From: Yoonia sp. SS1-5
GTDB taxonomy: Bacteria > Pseudomonadota > Alphaproteobacteria > Rhodobacterales > Rhodobacteraceae
Direction of reading: 5' to 3'
DNA length: 64,000 nucleotides
Assembly (NCBI RefSeq): GCF_038443705.2
Contig: NZ_CP151767.2
Coordinates: 4,068,477 to 4,132,476, forward strand
Shown here: positions 48,264 to 56,448 of the stretch, one piece after another
Layout: the number at the start of each line of letters is the position of its first letter
How positions within the stretch are numbered: the stretch's first letter is position 1
Made by a program: the position numbers and the translations under genes
The notes under the pieces: model-generated
The model's input: only the letters and a program-made list of their open reading frames with translations
Told to the model about the DNA's origin: nothing
Databases searched by the model: none

Positions 48264-48526
48264 GCCGCCCGCCCAAACCGGGCTTGTTTCTGGAACAGGC
48301 CAATTACCGGCAACGCAGATTGCGGGATGCAATCAGACTGCTGCCAATCCTGGGGGCCATCCTGTTTGCGATCCCGCTGTTGTGGGAAACGGGGGTTGGC
48401 GCGCGGGCAATGATCTATGTCTTCCTGATCTGGTTCGGACTGATCGTGCTGGCGGCAGGCCTGTCCTTTTTTCTGCGCGATGATCCTGCGCAGGACGCTG
48501 GCAAGGCGGATGAATGGTCGCGCTGA
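48260..48526 (+). CDS. Small two-helix membrane protein
   Basis: An 88-residue protein with two hydrophobic helices (LLPILGAILFAIPLLW about 28-43; AMIYVFLIWFGLIVLAAGLSFFL about 50-72). The N-terminus is basic and the C-terminus acidic. Family not recognised. It overlaps the receiver gene by 4 bp and the kinase gene by 13 bp, so it belongs to this signalling operon, possibly as an accessory to the kinase. Confidence 0.75.
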   Translation: MSRPPKPGLFLEQANYRQRRLRDAIRLLPILGAILFAIPLLWETGVGARAMIYVFLIWFGLIVLAAGLSFFLRDDPAQDAGKADEWSR

Positions 48527-51183
48527 ACCTCCTGATCGTTGTGGCGCTGATTTATGTGGCGTTGCTTTTTGTGGTCGCGTTTTATGCCGAACGCCGGGCG
48601 CAGGCCGGGCGGGTCCAGTGGCTGCAATCCCCGATCGTTTATACGCTGTCGCTGAGCATTTATTGCACGGCCTGGACATTCTATGGGGCGGTCGGATACG
48701 CAGCCAGGTCGGGCTTGGAGTTCGTCACCATCTATCTGGGACCAACGCTGGTCATGGTGGGATGGTGGTGGATTTTGCGCCGGCTGGTGCGCATCGGCCG
48801 ATCACAACGGATTACGTCCATCGCGGATATGGTGTCGTCCCGGTTTGGAAAATCGACGCAGTTGGGGGTGCTGGTCACGCTGATCTGCGTTATCGCGGCC
48901 ACACCCTATATTGCCTTGCAGCTGCAATCCGTGACCTTGTCTTTCTCGGTTTTCGCCCAGCGGGACGGACAGCTATGGCAGGCGGCGGATCTGAATGCGG
49001 CCGCCGCATGGGTCGCATTTGGTCTTGCGGTTTTTACGGTCCTGTTCGGCACCCGCAATCTTGATGCCAACGAGCGGCATCATGGGATTGTCATGGCCAT
49101 CGCGGTCGAAGCGGTTGTGAAACTGATCGCCCTTGTGGCCGTGGGGGTCTTTGTGGTCTGGGGGCTGGCAGGCGGGCCAGCTGACATGATCACCCGGATC
49201 GAGGCATCCCCCATCCAGCTTTGGGATCAGCCCGGCGGGCGCTGGGCCAGCCTGATCTTTCTGTCCGCTGCCGCCTTTTTGTGCCTGCCCCGGATATTTC
49301 AGGTGCTGGTGGTCGAAAACGCGGATGAAGGGCATCTGCGCGTCGCCAGCTGGGCCTTTCCGCTTTACCTGTTCCTGATGAGCCTCTTTGTGGTGCCGAT
49401 TGCGGTGGTGGGGATGGATTTGCTGCCTGCTGGCAGTAACCCGGATTTGTTTGTTCTGACCCTGCCGCTTAGCCAGGGGCGGGATGGTTTGGCGATGCTG
49501 TCCTTTCTGGGCGGGTTTTCATCGGCCACATCCATGGTGATTGTTGCGACCATTGCACTGGCCACGATGGTGTCGAACCATATCGTTGTGCCGATCTGGC
49601 TGGCCTCGCGCAGCCAGCAGCAGGCGGTGATCTCGGGCGATGTGCGCAATGTGATCCTGCTGTCGCGCAGGCTGTCCATCGCGGGGGTTCTGGCGCTGGG
49701 GTTTGTCTATTTCCGGCTGTCCGGCGGTGGCACAGCCTTGGCTGCAATCGGTTTGGTGTCCTTTACCGGGACGGTGCAGATCCTGCCTGCGATGATTGGC
49801 GGCATATTCTGGCGCGGCGCGACCCGCATCGGGGCCGCCCTTGGGCTGGTCACCGGGTTGCTCGTCTGGTTATGGACGCTGTTTTTGCCAAGCTTCGGCC
49901 CTGATGCGGTCCTATCCGCCGGTGTGATGCAGGCGGGACCATGGGGCATTGCTTGGCTGCGCCCGCAAGCCCTGTTTGGTGTCAGCACGCTTGACCCGCT
50001 TGTACACGGGATCTTGTGGTCGATGCTTTTGAACAGCGCGATGTTTATCGCGGGGTCCTTGCTATCCTTTCCCAAGCCGCTGGAACGGCTGCAAGGGGCG
50101 CAATTTGTCAATGTGCTTGATCGGTCCACGGCCGCGCGGGCCTGGTCCGCCGCCGGGGCCGGGGCCGAGGACCTGTTGGTCATGTCGCAGCGTATTCTGG
50201 GCAGTGGCGAAGCCCAGTCGATTTTTCAGCGCGAGGCCCGAACCCAGGGCAAGGAAGGGTATTTGCCGGACGTGACCCCTGATTTTCTGGAAAGGCTGGA
50301 ACGGGAACTGGCCGGTTCCGTGGGTGCGGCAACTGCGCATGCGATGATTGGCCAGATGACCGGGGGCAACGGTCTTTTGGTCGAAGACCTGATGGCTGTG
50401 GCCGACGAGGCGGCGGAAATTCTGGAATACTCGAACCGGCTGGAGGCAAAATCAGCCGAACAGGAACGCACCGCCCGCGCCCTGCGCGAGGCCAATGCGA
50501 AACTGACGGCGCTCTCAGTGCAAAAGGACGCATTTCTCAGCCAGATCAGCCACGAACTGCGCACGCCGATGACCTCGATCCGGTCGTTTTCCGAGATATT
50601 GCGTGATGCCGATATGTCGGATGACGGGCTGGAACGCTATGCGGGGATCATCCATGACGAGGCGATCCGCCTGACCCGTTTGCTAGATGATCTGCTTGAT
50701 CTGTCCGTGCTGGAAAACGGGCAGGTCAACCTGCACCGCCAGACGGGGCGGCTTGATCAGGTGCTTGATCAGGCGGTCCGTGCTGCAGGCATTCATGACG
50801 GGGAACTGGCCATTGCTCGCGATCAAACGACCGAGAAAGTCAGCCTGACCACTGATCTTGATCGTCTGGCGCAGGTGTTCATCAACCTGATCACCAATGC
50901 GCGCAAATATTGTGATGCGACACCGCCGCAACTGACAATTTCTGTCGCTGCGCAAGATGGCGCCTATCACATTGATTTTGTTGACAACGGGGCCGGCATT
51001 GCGCTGCAAGACCAACAAGTGATCTTCGAGAAATTCTCGCGCGTGGTGGATCAGTCCAAGGCGGGCGGGGCCGGGCTGGGCCTCGCGATTTGTCGCGAAA
51101 TCATGCACCGGCTGGGCGGCGAAATCAGCTATCTTGCCGGGCAGGGCGGCACGGCGTTTCGCGTGATTGTGCCAAGGGGCTGA
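48514..51183 (+). CDS. Sensor histidine kinase fused to a sodium:solute symporter domain
   Basis: An 889-residue CbrA/CrbS-like sensor. The first ~470 residues form a multi-span sodium:solute symporter-like domain. A PAS-poor linker and coiled coil (about 610-665) follow. The kinase core has the H box SHELRTPMTSIRS (His680), the N box INLITNARKY, G1 FVDNGAGI and G2 GAGLGLAICREIM. CbrA/CrbS kinases sense or transport a small organic substrate (amino acids or acetate) to control its catabolism. A single-domain receiver lies upstream rather than an adjacent DNA-binding regulator. Confidence 0.92.
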   Translation: MVALNLLIVVALIYVALLFVVAFYAERRAQAGRVQWLQSPIVYTLSLSIYCTAWTFYGAVGYAARSGLEFVTIYLGPTLVMVGWWWILRRLVRIGRSQRITSIADMVSSRFGKSTQLGVLVTLICVIAATPYIALQLQSVTLSFSVFAQRDGQLWQAADLNAAAAWVAFGLAVFTVLFGTRNLDANERHHGIVMAIAVEAVVKLIALVAVGVFVVWGLAGGPADMITRIEASPIQLWDQPGGRWASLIFLSAAAFLCLPRIFQVLVVENADEGHLRVASWAFPLYLFLMSLFVVPIAVVGMDLLPAGSNPDLFVLTLPLSQGRDGLAMLSFLGGFSSATSMVIVATIALATMVSNHIVVPIWLASRSQQQAVISGDVRNVILLSRRLSIAGVLALGFVYFRLSGGGTALAAIGLVSFTGTVQILPAMIGGIFWRGATRIGAALGLVTGLLVWLWTLFLPSFGPDAVLSAGVMQAGPWGIAWLRPQALFGVSTLDPLVHGILWSMLLNSAMFIAGSLLSFPKPLERLQGAQFVNVLDRSTAARAWSAAGAGAEDLLVMSQRILGSGEAQSIFQREARTQGKEGYLPDVTPDFLERLERELAGSVGAATAHAMIGQMTGGNGLLVEDLMAVADEAAEILEYSNRLEAKSAEQERTARALREANAKLTALSVQKDAFLSQISHELRTPMTSIRSFSEILRDADMSDDGLERYAGIIHDEAIRLTRLLDDLLDLSVLENGQVNLHRQTGRLDQVLDQAVRAAGIHDGELAIARDQTTEKVSLTTDLDRLAQVFINLITNARKYCDATPPQLTISVAAQDGAYHIDFVDNGAGIALQDQQVIFEKFSRVVDQSKAGGAGLGLAICREIMHRLGGEISYLAGQGGTAFRVIVPRG

Positions 51184-51255
51184 GTCTGCCGCCGTTAGCA
51201 TAAACGTAACGTATCAGGTGTTAACGTCAGGGGGTGAAACACCTGTGGCGGGCGG

Positions 51256-52374
51256 ATGACCGACAGCATGCATTCAACGATTCTGCGGCGTATGACGGGC
51301 CGACAGACCGGGGAGGCGGCAGAAATGCCGTTGACCCTTTCGCGTGCCGTCCGGCTGGCCCTAACAAAAGCAGCCGATGAAACAATTGGCCTGTCGGTCA
51401 CGGTGACCGACATGGCCGAAGATGTGCGCAGCCTTGATGATTTGCTCGTCGATCTCGATGCCACGCTGATGCTTGTCGGGCTGGAACGCGACGGCAGGCT
51501 GGCCGGTTTGATGGCGCTGGATATGCAATTGCGCGCGGCTGTCGTGGAAACCCAGACTATCGGCCGTCTGATTGATGCGCCGGCTGACCAGCGTGACCCG
51601 ACCGGGACTGACAAGTCCCTCTGTGACGCCATGCTGGCCCATTTCCTCACGGCATTGCCGCACGCGACTGCAGCCACCGAATTCGACGGATGGCTTGATG
51701 GTGTGGTTCTTGGCGACAGGGTGCGCAGCAGCCGGGCCGCGGGGCTTGTTCTTGAAGATTGCGAATATCGCGTGCTGCGGTTTCCGATTGATCTGGGCGT
51801 TGCGGAGCGGACAGGCGAATTGCGCATCGCCCTGCCGATGACCGCCGGGCCCGCGACACCGGACCTGCCGCAACCTGTCAGTCAGGATTGGGTGCCGCAA
51901 TTCCGCGCCGCGGTTGAGGCGGCCCCGGCCACGCTTGAGGCAGAATTGTACCGCTTTCAGCTGCCCTTGTCGCAAGCGCGCGATCTTAAGGCCGGGCAGG
52001 TCATTCCACTTTATGGCTGCACGGTGAATTCGGTCCGGCTGCTGTCGCTTGACGGGCGCCAGGTGGCGCAGGCCAAACTGGGGCAAGTCGGTGGCAAGCG
52101 GGCCTTGCGGATCGAGGCTGCGCCTGCGGCGGAACTGTCCGAACTTGCCGCGCGCGGTGCAGACGGGGCTGCGTCAATGGCGCTGCAGGACGAGGCCGGA
52201 CCACTTGCACTGGATGCTACCCCTGTCATTGAAGGGGGCGCAGATGGGTTTGACAATGGGGCTGCGCTTGATCTGCCGATGGATGCGCCCGCCAGCGATG
52301 AGGGTGAATTGCAGGGAGAGGCGGAATTTGCCGTGGCTGCGATGGAGGATGATACGCTTCAGATCACGGAATAG
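51256..52374 (+). CDS. FliM/FliN-type C-ring domain protein
   Basis: A 372-residue protein resembling FliM: a CheC-like middle region (about 20-200) and a C-terminal SpoA/SurfacePresentationOfAntigens domain (about 220-280: YRFQLPLSQARDLKAGQVIPLYGCTVNSVRLLSLDGRQVAQAKLGQ). An acidic tail of about 80 residues follows (DAPASDEGELQGEAEFAVAAMEDDT). No other flagellar gene is near. It starts 73 bp after the kinase with GGCGGGCGG ahead. It may be a true motor-switch protein or a partner of the kinase/receiver. Confidence 0.8.
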   Translation: MTDSMHSTILRRMTGRQTGEAAEMPLTLSRAVRLALTKAADETIGLSVTVTDMAEDVRSLDDLLVDLDATLMLVGLERDGRLAGLMALDMQLRAAVVETQTIGRLIDAPADQRDPTGTDKSLCDAMLAHFLTALPHATAATEFDGWLDGVVLGDRVRSSRAAGLVLEDCEYRVLRFPIDLGVAERTGELRIALPMTAGPATPDLPQPVSQDWVPQFRAAVEAAPATLEAELYRFQLPLSQARDLKAGQVIPLYGCTVNSVRLLSLDGRQVAQAKLGQVGGKRALRIEAAPAAELSELAARGADGAASMALQDEAGPLALDATPVIEGGADGFDNGAALDLPMDAPASDEGELQGEAEFAVAAMEDDTLQITE

Positions 52375-52569
52375 CGCGGGATGACGGGTGCCTGCTTTGG
52401 TCCCCGCCAATCGGCTTGACCATTTGGACCGGGTTTCGTCAGGTGTCGTCGGGCGAATTCGGGCCTTTGCGATCTGCCCTCGACTTTGTTGGAAAGGCGC
52501 GTAGCCGCCGCATATCGACGAAACATCAACAGACGGCCACACCCTAGTTTGTTGGCGCTTTGACTGTCG

Positions 52570-53001
52570 CTAGTCCTTGCTGGTGGCAAGCGCCTCAAGC
52601 TGCGGTTTCATGCCGCCCAAAGTATAGCCTGCGGCTGTCGTGGCCGCGATGATGTCATCGGCATCCATTTCCGGCGCCATCGCCAGCGACCAGACGATTG
52701 ATGACCGGGTGCCAGAGGCGCAATAGGCCAGCGTCGGCCCTTTGGCGGCCGCGATAGCAGCGTGCTGGGCTGCGACCATATCCATGTTCAGACCCTGATG
52801 TGTAACCGGGTTCAGCACAAATTCCAGCCCGGCCTCTGTCGCGGCCGTCTGGATTGCCGCCGCGTGATGTGATGGCGGGATCTCGGCATCGGGCCTGTTG
52901 CAGATGATGCAGGTAAACCCGGCCTCTACGATCGCGGGAATATGTTCGACCCCGATCTGGGGCGAGACGGCATAGTCGGGGCTAATCTGTCTGATATCCA
53001 T
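52570..53001 (-). CDS. TIGR01244-type rhodanese/phosphatase-like protein (DUF442)
   Basis: A 143-residue protein of the TIGR01244/DUF442 family with a CX5R-like loop (YCASGTRS). In several proteobacteria this domain is fused to a persulfide dioxygenase (the blh protein of the BigR operon); here it is separate. It is probably a sulfurtransferase or phosphatase-like enzyme in persulfide handling. It is last on the - strand of the sulfide regulon and is 9 bp downstream of the sulfur-permease genes. Confidence 0.88.
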   Translation of the reverse strand: MDIRQISPDYAVSPQIGVEHIPAIVEAGFTCIICNRPDAEIPPSHHAAAIQTAATEAGLEFVLNPVTHQGLNMDMVAAQHAAIAAAKGPTLAYCASGTRSSIVWSLAMAPEMDADDIIAATTAAGYTLGGMKPQLEALATSKD

Positions 53002-53010
53002 GGCCGCGTT

Positions 53011-53442
53011 CTAGACCGGGCTTGGGCGCGGGTCCAGTCTGCTTCGCAACGGTGGGGCAATCATCATGCCACATAACATCGCGATCAGGAATGCGACGCC
53101 CCCCGTCCCGCCAAAACCAAGCGATGCAATAGCAGGCCCGGGGCAGAGCCCCGACAGGCCCCAGCCCGCGCCAAAAAGGGTGGAGCCCAGAACAAGGTTC
53201 GGTCCGACGCGCGGATCAGGTCGGGCCGGAAAGGCATCGGCCAGAACAGGTCTGCGCCCTTTGGTCCAGGCCCATGCAAGGGCCATGGGCAGGATGGCTC
53301 CGCCCATCACAAAGGCAAGCGTCGGGTCCCAATCGCCAAAAAGATCAAGCCAGCCTTGCACCTTGGTCGTGTCAGTCATCCCCGAAATAAGCAGACCCGT
53401 GCCAAAAAGACTGCCGACAACAAATGCAACAAATATCCGCAT
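53011..53442 (-). CDS. YeeE/YedE-type sulfur permease, C-terminal half (DUF6691)
   Basis: A 143-residue membrane protein with the conserved GWGLSGLCPGPAIASLGFG and hydrophobic helices starting MRIFVAFVVGSLFGTGLLISGM. In the E. coli YeeE family, such cysteine- and glycine-rich segments carry thiosulfate or sulfur equivalents. Its start overlaps the stop of the upstream half (TGATG), so the two short proteins replace one fused permease. Confidence 0.88.
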   Translation of the reverse strand: MRIFVAFVVGSLFGTGLLISGMTDTTKVQGWLDLFGDWDPTLAFVMGGAILPMALAWAWTKGRRPVLADAFPARPDPRVGPNLVLGSTLFGAGWGLSGLCPGPAIASLGFGGTGGVAFLIAMLCGMMIAPPLRSRLDPRPSPV

Positions 53443-53867
53443 CAGATGATCCCCAGACCATGTTTGAACACAACAACCGTCAGCGCACCGGCCCCGATGT
53501 AAAAGACCGTGGCAACAATGCCGCGCAGTGACAGCCGCGAAATGCCGCAAACCCCATGCCCCGACGTGCAGCCATTGGCCAGCCGTGTACCAACGCCAAC
53601 CAGCAGGCCTGCGATGATGATCACGCCCCAATTGTTGGTCAGGTGGGTTTGCGCCCCGGCCATAAATGGCACCAGCAGGGCAGGGGCCAGAAACAGCCCC
53701 GCCAGCAGTGCGGCGCGTTCGCGCCAATCGTGACGGCCCGATCCATCCACCAGCCCGCCGATCAGGCCAGAAGCCCCCATGATCCGCCCGTTGACCAGCA
53801 GAAAGATCGCCGCAGCCACCCCGATAAGCCCGCCACCGGCGAGGCCCATTATCCATTCATATGGCAT
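53442..53867 (-). CDS. YeeE/YedE-type sulfur permease, N-terminal half
   Basis: A 141-residue membrane protein with the family motif NGCTSGHGVCGISRLSLRG and helices MGLAGGGLIGVAAAIFLL and ATVFYIGAGALTVVVF. With the next gene it should form a bipartite sulfur-compound transporter. It starts 24 bp after the persulfide dioxygenase gene and shares the SqrR-type promoter. Confidence 0.9.
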   Translation of the reverse strand: MPYEWIMGLAGGGLIGVAAAIFLLVNGRIMGASGLIGGLVDGSGRHDWRERAALLAGLFLAPALLVPFMAGAQTHLTNNWGVIIIAGLLVGVGTRLANGCTSGHGVCGISRLSLRGIVATVFYIGAGALTVVVFKHGLGII

Positions 53868-53891
53868 GATTAGTCCTGTTTTATTGTGCCT

Positions 53892-54755
53892 TTACAGCGT
53901 GTTGATCGGCACCTTGAAATAGCGCGTGCCATTGTCATCAGGCTCTGGGAAATGCCCGGCCCGCATGTTTGTCTGCAACGATGGCAGGATCAGCCGAGGC
54001 ATCCCCAATTTGGCGTCGCGGTTTGTGCGCATTTCGACAAAGTCGGCCAGGGGTCGCCCCGCCCCGATATGCACATTCAGCGCCTTTTGTTCGCCCACGG
54101 TTGTTTCCCACGCAAATTCGTCGCGACCGGGGGCCTTGTAGTCGTGCCCCACAAAAATCCGTGTTTCATCCGGCAGGGTCAGGATTTTCTGTATGGATTG
54201 GTAGAGGTCCTCGGCCGAGCCGCCCGGAAAATCACATCGGGCGGTGCCAAAATCCGGCATGAACAGCGTATCCCCCACAAAGGCCGCATCGCCGATCACG
54301 TAGGTCAGACAGGCTGGCGTATGGCCAGGCGTATGCAGAACATCGGCGCGCATCTGCCCGATATGCAGGCTGTCCCCATCCTCAAACAAGCCGTCAAATT
54401 GCGACCCGTCCCGCTGAAATGCGGTGCCTTCGTTGAAGACCTTGCCGAATGTGTCCTGCACAACGGTGATATTGGCCCCGATCCCGATCTTGCCGCCCAA
54501 ATGGTCTTGCAAATAGGGCGCTGCAGACAGGTGGTCCGCATGGACATGGCTTTCCAGAATCCAGCTGACCTGCAAATCGTGGTCTTTGATCCATTGGATG
54601 ATGTCATCGGCGGATTTGGTATCGGTGCGCCCGGCGGCCTGATCATAGTCCAGCACGCTGTCGATGATGGCGCAGCTGCGCCCGTCGGGTTCGCGCACCA
54701 CATAGGATACGGTGTTGGTTGCTTCATCGAAAAAGGCTTTGACTTCGGGTGACAT
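53892..54755 (-). CDS. Persulfide dioxygenase-type metallo-beta-lactamase protein
   Basis: An ETHE1-like non-heme iron dioxygenase of 287 residues that oxidises glutathione persulfide. The metal-binding ESHVHADHLSAAPYL (HxHxDH), THTPGHTPACLTY (His) and FVGDTLFMPDFGTARCDFPGG (Asp) are present. The start at 54755 (MSPEVKAFF) is preferred because the upstream extension has no family match and overlaps the operator. It is the first gene of the - regulon controlled by the divergent SqrR-like repressor. Confidence 0.92.
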   Translation of the reverse strand: MSPEVKAFFDEATNTVSYVVREPDGRSCAIIDSVLDYDQAAGRTDTKSADDIIQWIKDHDLQVSWILESHVHADHLSAAPYLQDHLGGKIGIGANITVVQDTFGKVFNEGTAFQRDGSQFDGLFEDGDSLHIGQMRADVLHTPGHTPACLTYVIGDAAFVGDTLFMPDFGTARCDFPGGSAEDLYQSIQKILTLPDETRIFVGHDYKAPGRDEFAWETTVGEQKALNVHIGAGRPLADFVEMRTNRDAKLGMPRLILPSLQTNMRAGHFPEPDDNGTRYFKVPINTL

Positions 54756-54792
54756 GACGAATCTCCTCTGCTGGACACGATAATCGCTTTTC

Positions 54793-54818
54793 AATACATT
54801 TCAATAATGGAATGTATT
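54793..54818. promoter_or_regulatory. Candidate SqrR/BigR operator
   Basis: AT-rich inverted repeat AATACATT...AATGTATT separated by 10 bp, in the 80-bp gap between the persulfide dioxygenase gene and the SqrR-like gene. SqrR/BigR repressors bind similar AT-rich palindromes at divergent promoters. The right arm covers an in-frame ATG at 54812, so the real translation start is likely further on. Confidence 0.7.
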
Positions 54819-54835
54819 TGCACAAGGACCTGCCC

Positions 54836-55147
54836 GTGACTGCGTTATCAACATTGGATGCAATGGATGCCGCCGCCGAGGATGCGGCGTCCTTGATGAA
54901 GGCTTTGTCGAACCCGGGCCGTTTGCGCATTTTATGCGCGCTTGTGCCGGGGGAAATGTCGGTATCGGGGTTGGAACAGGCATTGGGCGCCAGCCAGTCC
55001 TACGTGTCCGGTCAGCTGTTGCGCTTGCGCAATGATGGGCTGGTCACTTGTGAACGGCAGGGGCGGGTTCAGAAATACCGGCTGGCTGATCCGCGTGTGC
55101 GCCCAGTGCTGGAGCGGATTTACGAGGTATTCTGCCCCGACATGTAG
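54836..55147 (+). CDS. sqrR: SqrR/BigR-type sulfide-responsive ArsR repressor
   Basis: A 103-residue ArsR-family repressor. Cys34 (RILCALVPGEMSV) and Cys100 (YEVFCPDM) are 66 residues apart, the same spacing as Cys41 and Cys107 of Rhodobacter SqrR, which form a tetrasulfide on sulfide stress. A third Cys (72) is extra. GTG at 54836, with AAGGA 7 bp upstream, is chosen over ATG 54812, which lies within the putative operator. Divergent genes are persulfide-detoxifying, which fits. The 3' end overlaps the acyl-CoA dehydrogenase gene by 28 bp. Confidence 0.9.
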   Translation: MTALSTLDAMDAAAEDAASLMKALSNPGRLRILCALVPGEMSVSGLEQALGASQSYVSGQLLRLRNDGLVTCERQGRVQKYRLADPRVRPVLERIYEVFCPDM

Positions 55148-56349
55148 GCGCGCAATTCGGCCCGCGCCACCTGTCTGCGATGCACCGCATCCGGGCCATC
55201 GGCCAGCCGAAGCGTGCGCAGATGGGTCCATTGCCGCGCCAATGGGGTATCTTGCGACACGCCCGCAGCCCCGTGCATCTGGATCGCCTTATCGGTGATA
55301 TCAAGCGCGATTTGCGGCGCGACAACCTTGATCTGACTGATCCAGGGCGCGGCGGCTTTCTTGTCCCCCTGATCCATCATCCAGGCGGCCTTGAGGCAGA
55401 GCAGGCGCGCCTGTTCGATATCCATCCGGGCCTTGGCAATCAGATCGAAATTTTCGCCCAGCTGCGCCAGTGGTTTGCCGAACGCCTCTCTTGCGACGGA
55501 CCGGCGGCATAGAAATGCAAGCGCATTTTCGGCCTGACCGATGGCCCGCATGCAATGATGGATGCGCCCCGGGCCAAGCCGCCCCTGGGCAATTTCAAAC
55601 CCCGCCCCCTCGCGCAGCAACATGTTTTCGGCAGGCACCCTGACATCAGTATACCGGAAATGCATATGCCCATGGGGCGCGTCGTCATGGCCGTATACCT
55701 CCATCGCGCGGAGCTTTTCGATCCCCGGCGTATCGGCGGGCACAACGATCATGGAATGTTGCTGATGTTTGGGCCCGTCGTCACGGCTGCGGACCATGAC
55801 GATATGCACCGCACAGCGCGGATCGCCTGCGCCGGTGGCCCACCATTTCTCGCCATTCAGCACATAATCATCACCGTCCCGGACACATCGCATCGACAGG
55901 TTGGTTGCATCCGAACTGGCCACATCCGGTTCTGTCATCAGATAGGCAGAGCGTATTTCACCGGCCATCAGGGGCTTTAGCCACTGTTCCTGCATCGCGG
56001 CTGTGCCGTATCTGGCGAAGACCTCCATATTGCCGGTATCGGGGGCGTTGCAGTTGAAGACTTCGGCGGCCAGATGGGATTTTCCCATTTCCTCGGCCAG
56101 ATAGGCGTATTCTACCGTGCTGAATTGTGGTCCGTCGCGGAATGTATCCCAGAAATTCCAGAAGCCGCGGGTCTTTGCACTGGCCTTCAGGGTTTCGAGT
56201 ATCTCGGTCTGGCGGGCGGTAAAACGCCACCGATCCCCTTTGTCCACTTCGGCCAGAAATTCCGCATCAAGTGGCATAATCTCGTCCTGGATCATGTGTT
56301 TGACTGCCGCCAGAACCGGCTTGAGCCGCTCAGTTTGTCCAAGATCCAT
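55120..56349 (-). CDS. Acyl-CoA dehydrogenase
   Basis: A 409-residue flavoenzyme of beta-oxidation type. FAD-binding middle domain (YLMTEPDVASSDATNLSM; GEKWWATGAGDP) and C-terminal helical domain with GRIHHCMRAIGQAENAL and HGAAGVSQDTPLARQW are characteristic. It is closest to the ACAD10/ACAD11-like branch, usually accompanied by an APH-like kinase, as here on the divergent strand. Substrate chain length is not predictable by eye. Confidence 0.94.
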   Translation of the reverse strand: MDLGQTERLKPVLAAVKHMIQDEIMPLDAEFLAEVDKGDRWRFTARQTEILETLKASAKTRGFWNFWDTFRDGPQFSTVEYAYLAEEMGKSHLAAEVFNCNAPDTGNMEVFARYGTAAMQEQWLKPLMAGEIRSAYLMTEPDVASSDATNLSMRCVRDGDDYVLNGEKWWATGAGDPRCAVHIVMVRSRDDGPKHQQHSMIVVPADTPGIEKLRAMEVYGHDDAPHGHMHFRYTDVRVPAENMLLREGAGFEIAQGRLGPGRIHHCMRAIGQAENALAFLCRRSVAREAFGKPLAQLGENFDLIAKARMDIEQARLLCLKAAWMMDQGDKKAAAPWISQIKVVAPQIALDITDKAIQMHGAAGVSQDTPLARQWTHLRTLRLADGPDAVHRRQVARAELRAYMSGQNTS

Positions 56350-56448
56350 GGGTGATGTCCTTTGTTGGGTTCGGCCATCGTGCCTGCTCTGGCGTTGGTG
56401 TCAACAATAGGGGTTGCACCACGGGTCTTCTTTTGCCCAACTGAGCCG

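Noticed and set aside
53443..53856. Extended 281-codon version of the C-terminal sulfur permease half
   Set aside because: The upstream part is out of frame with the real N-terminal half; the ATG at 53442 overlaps its stop and starts a clean membrane protein.
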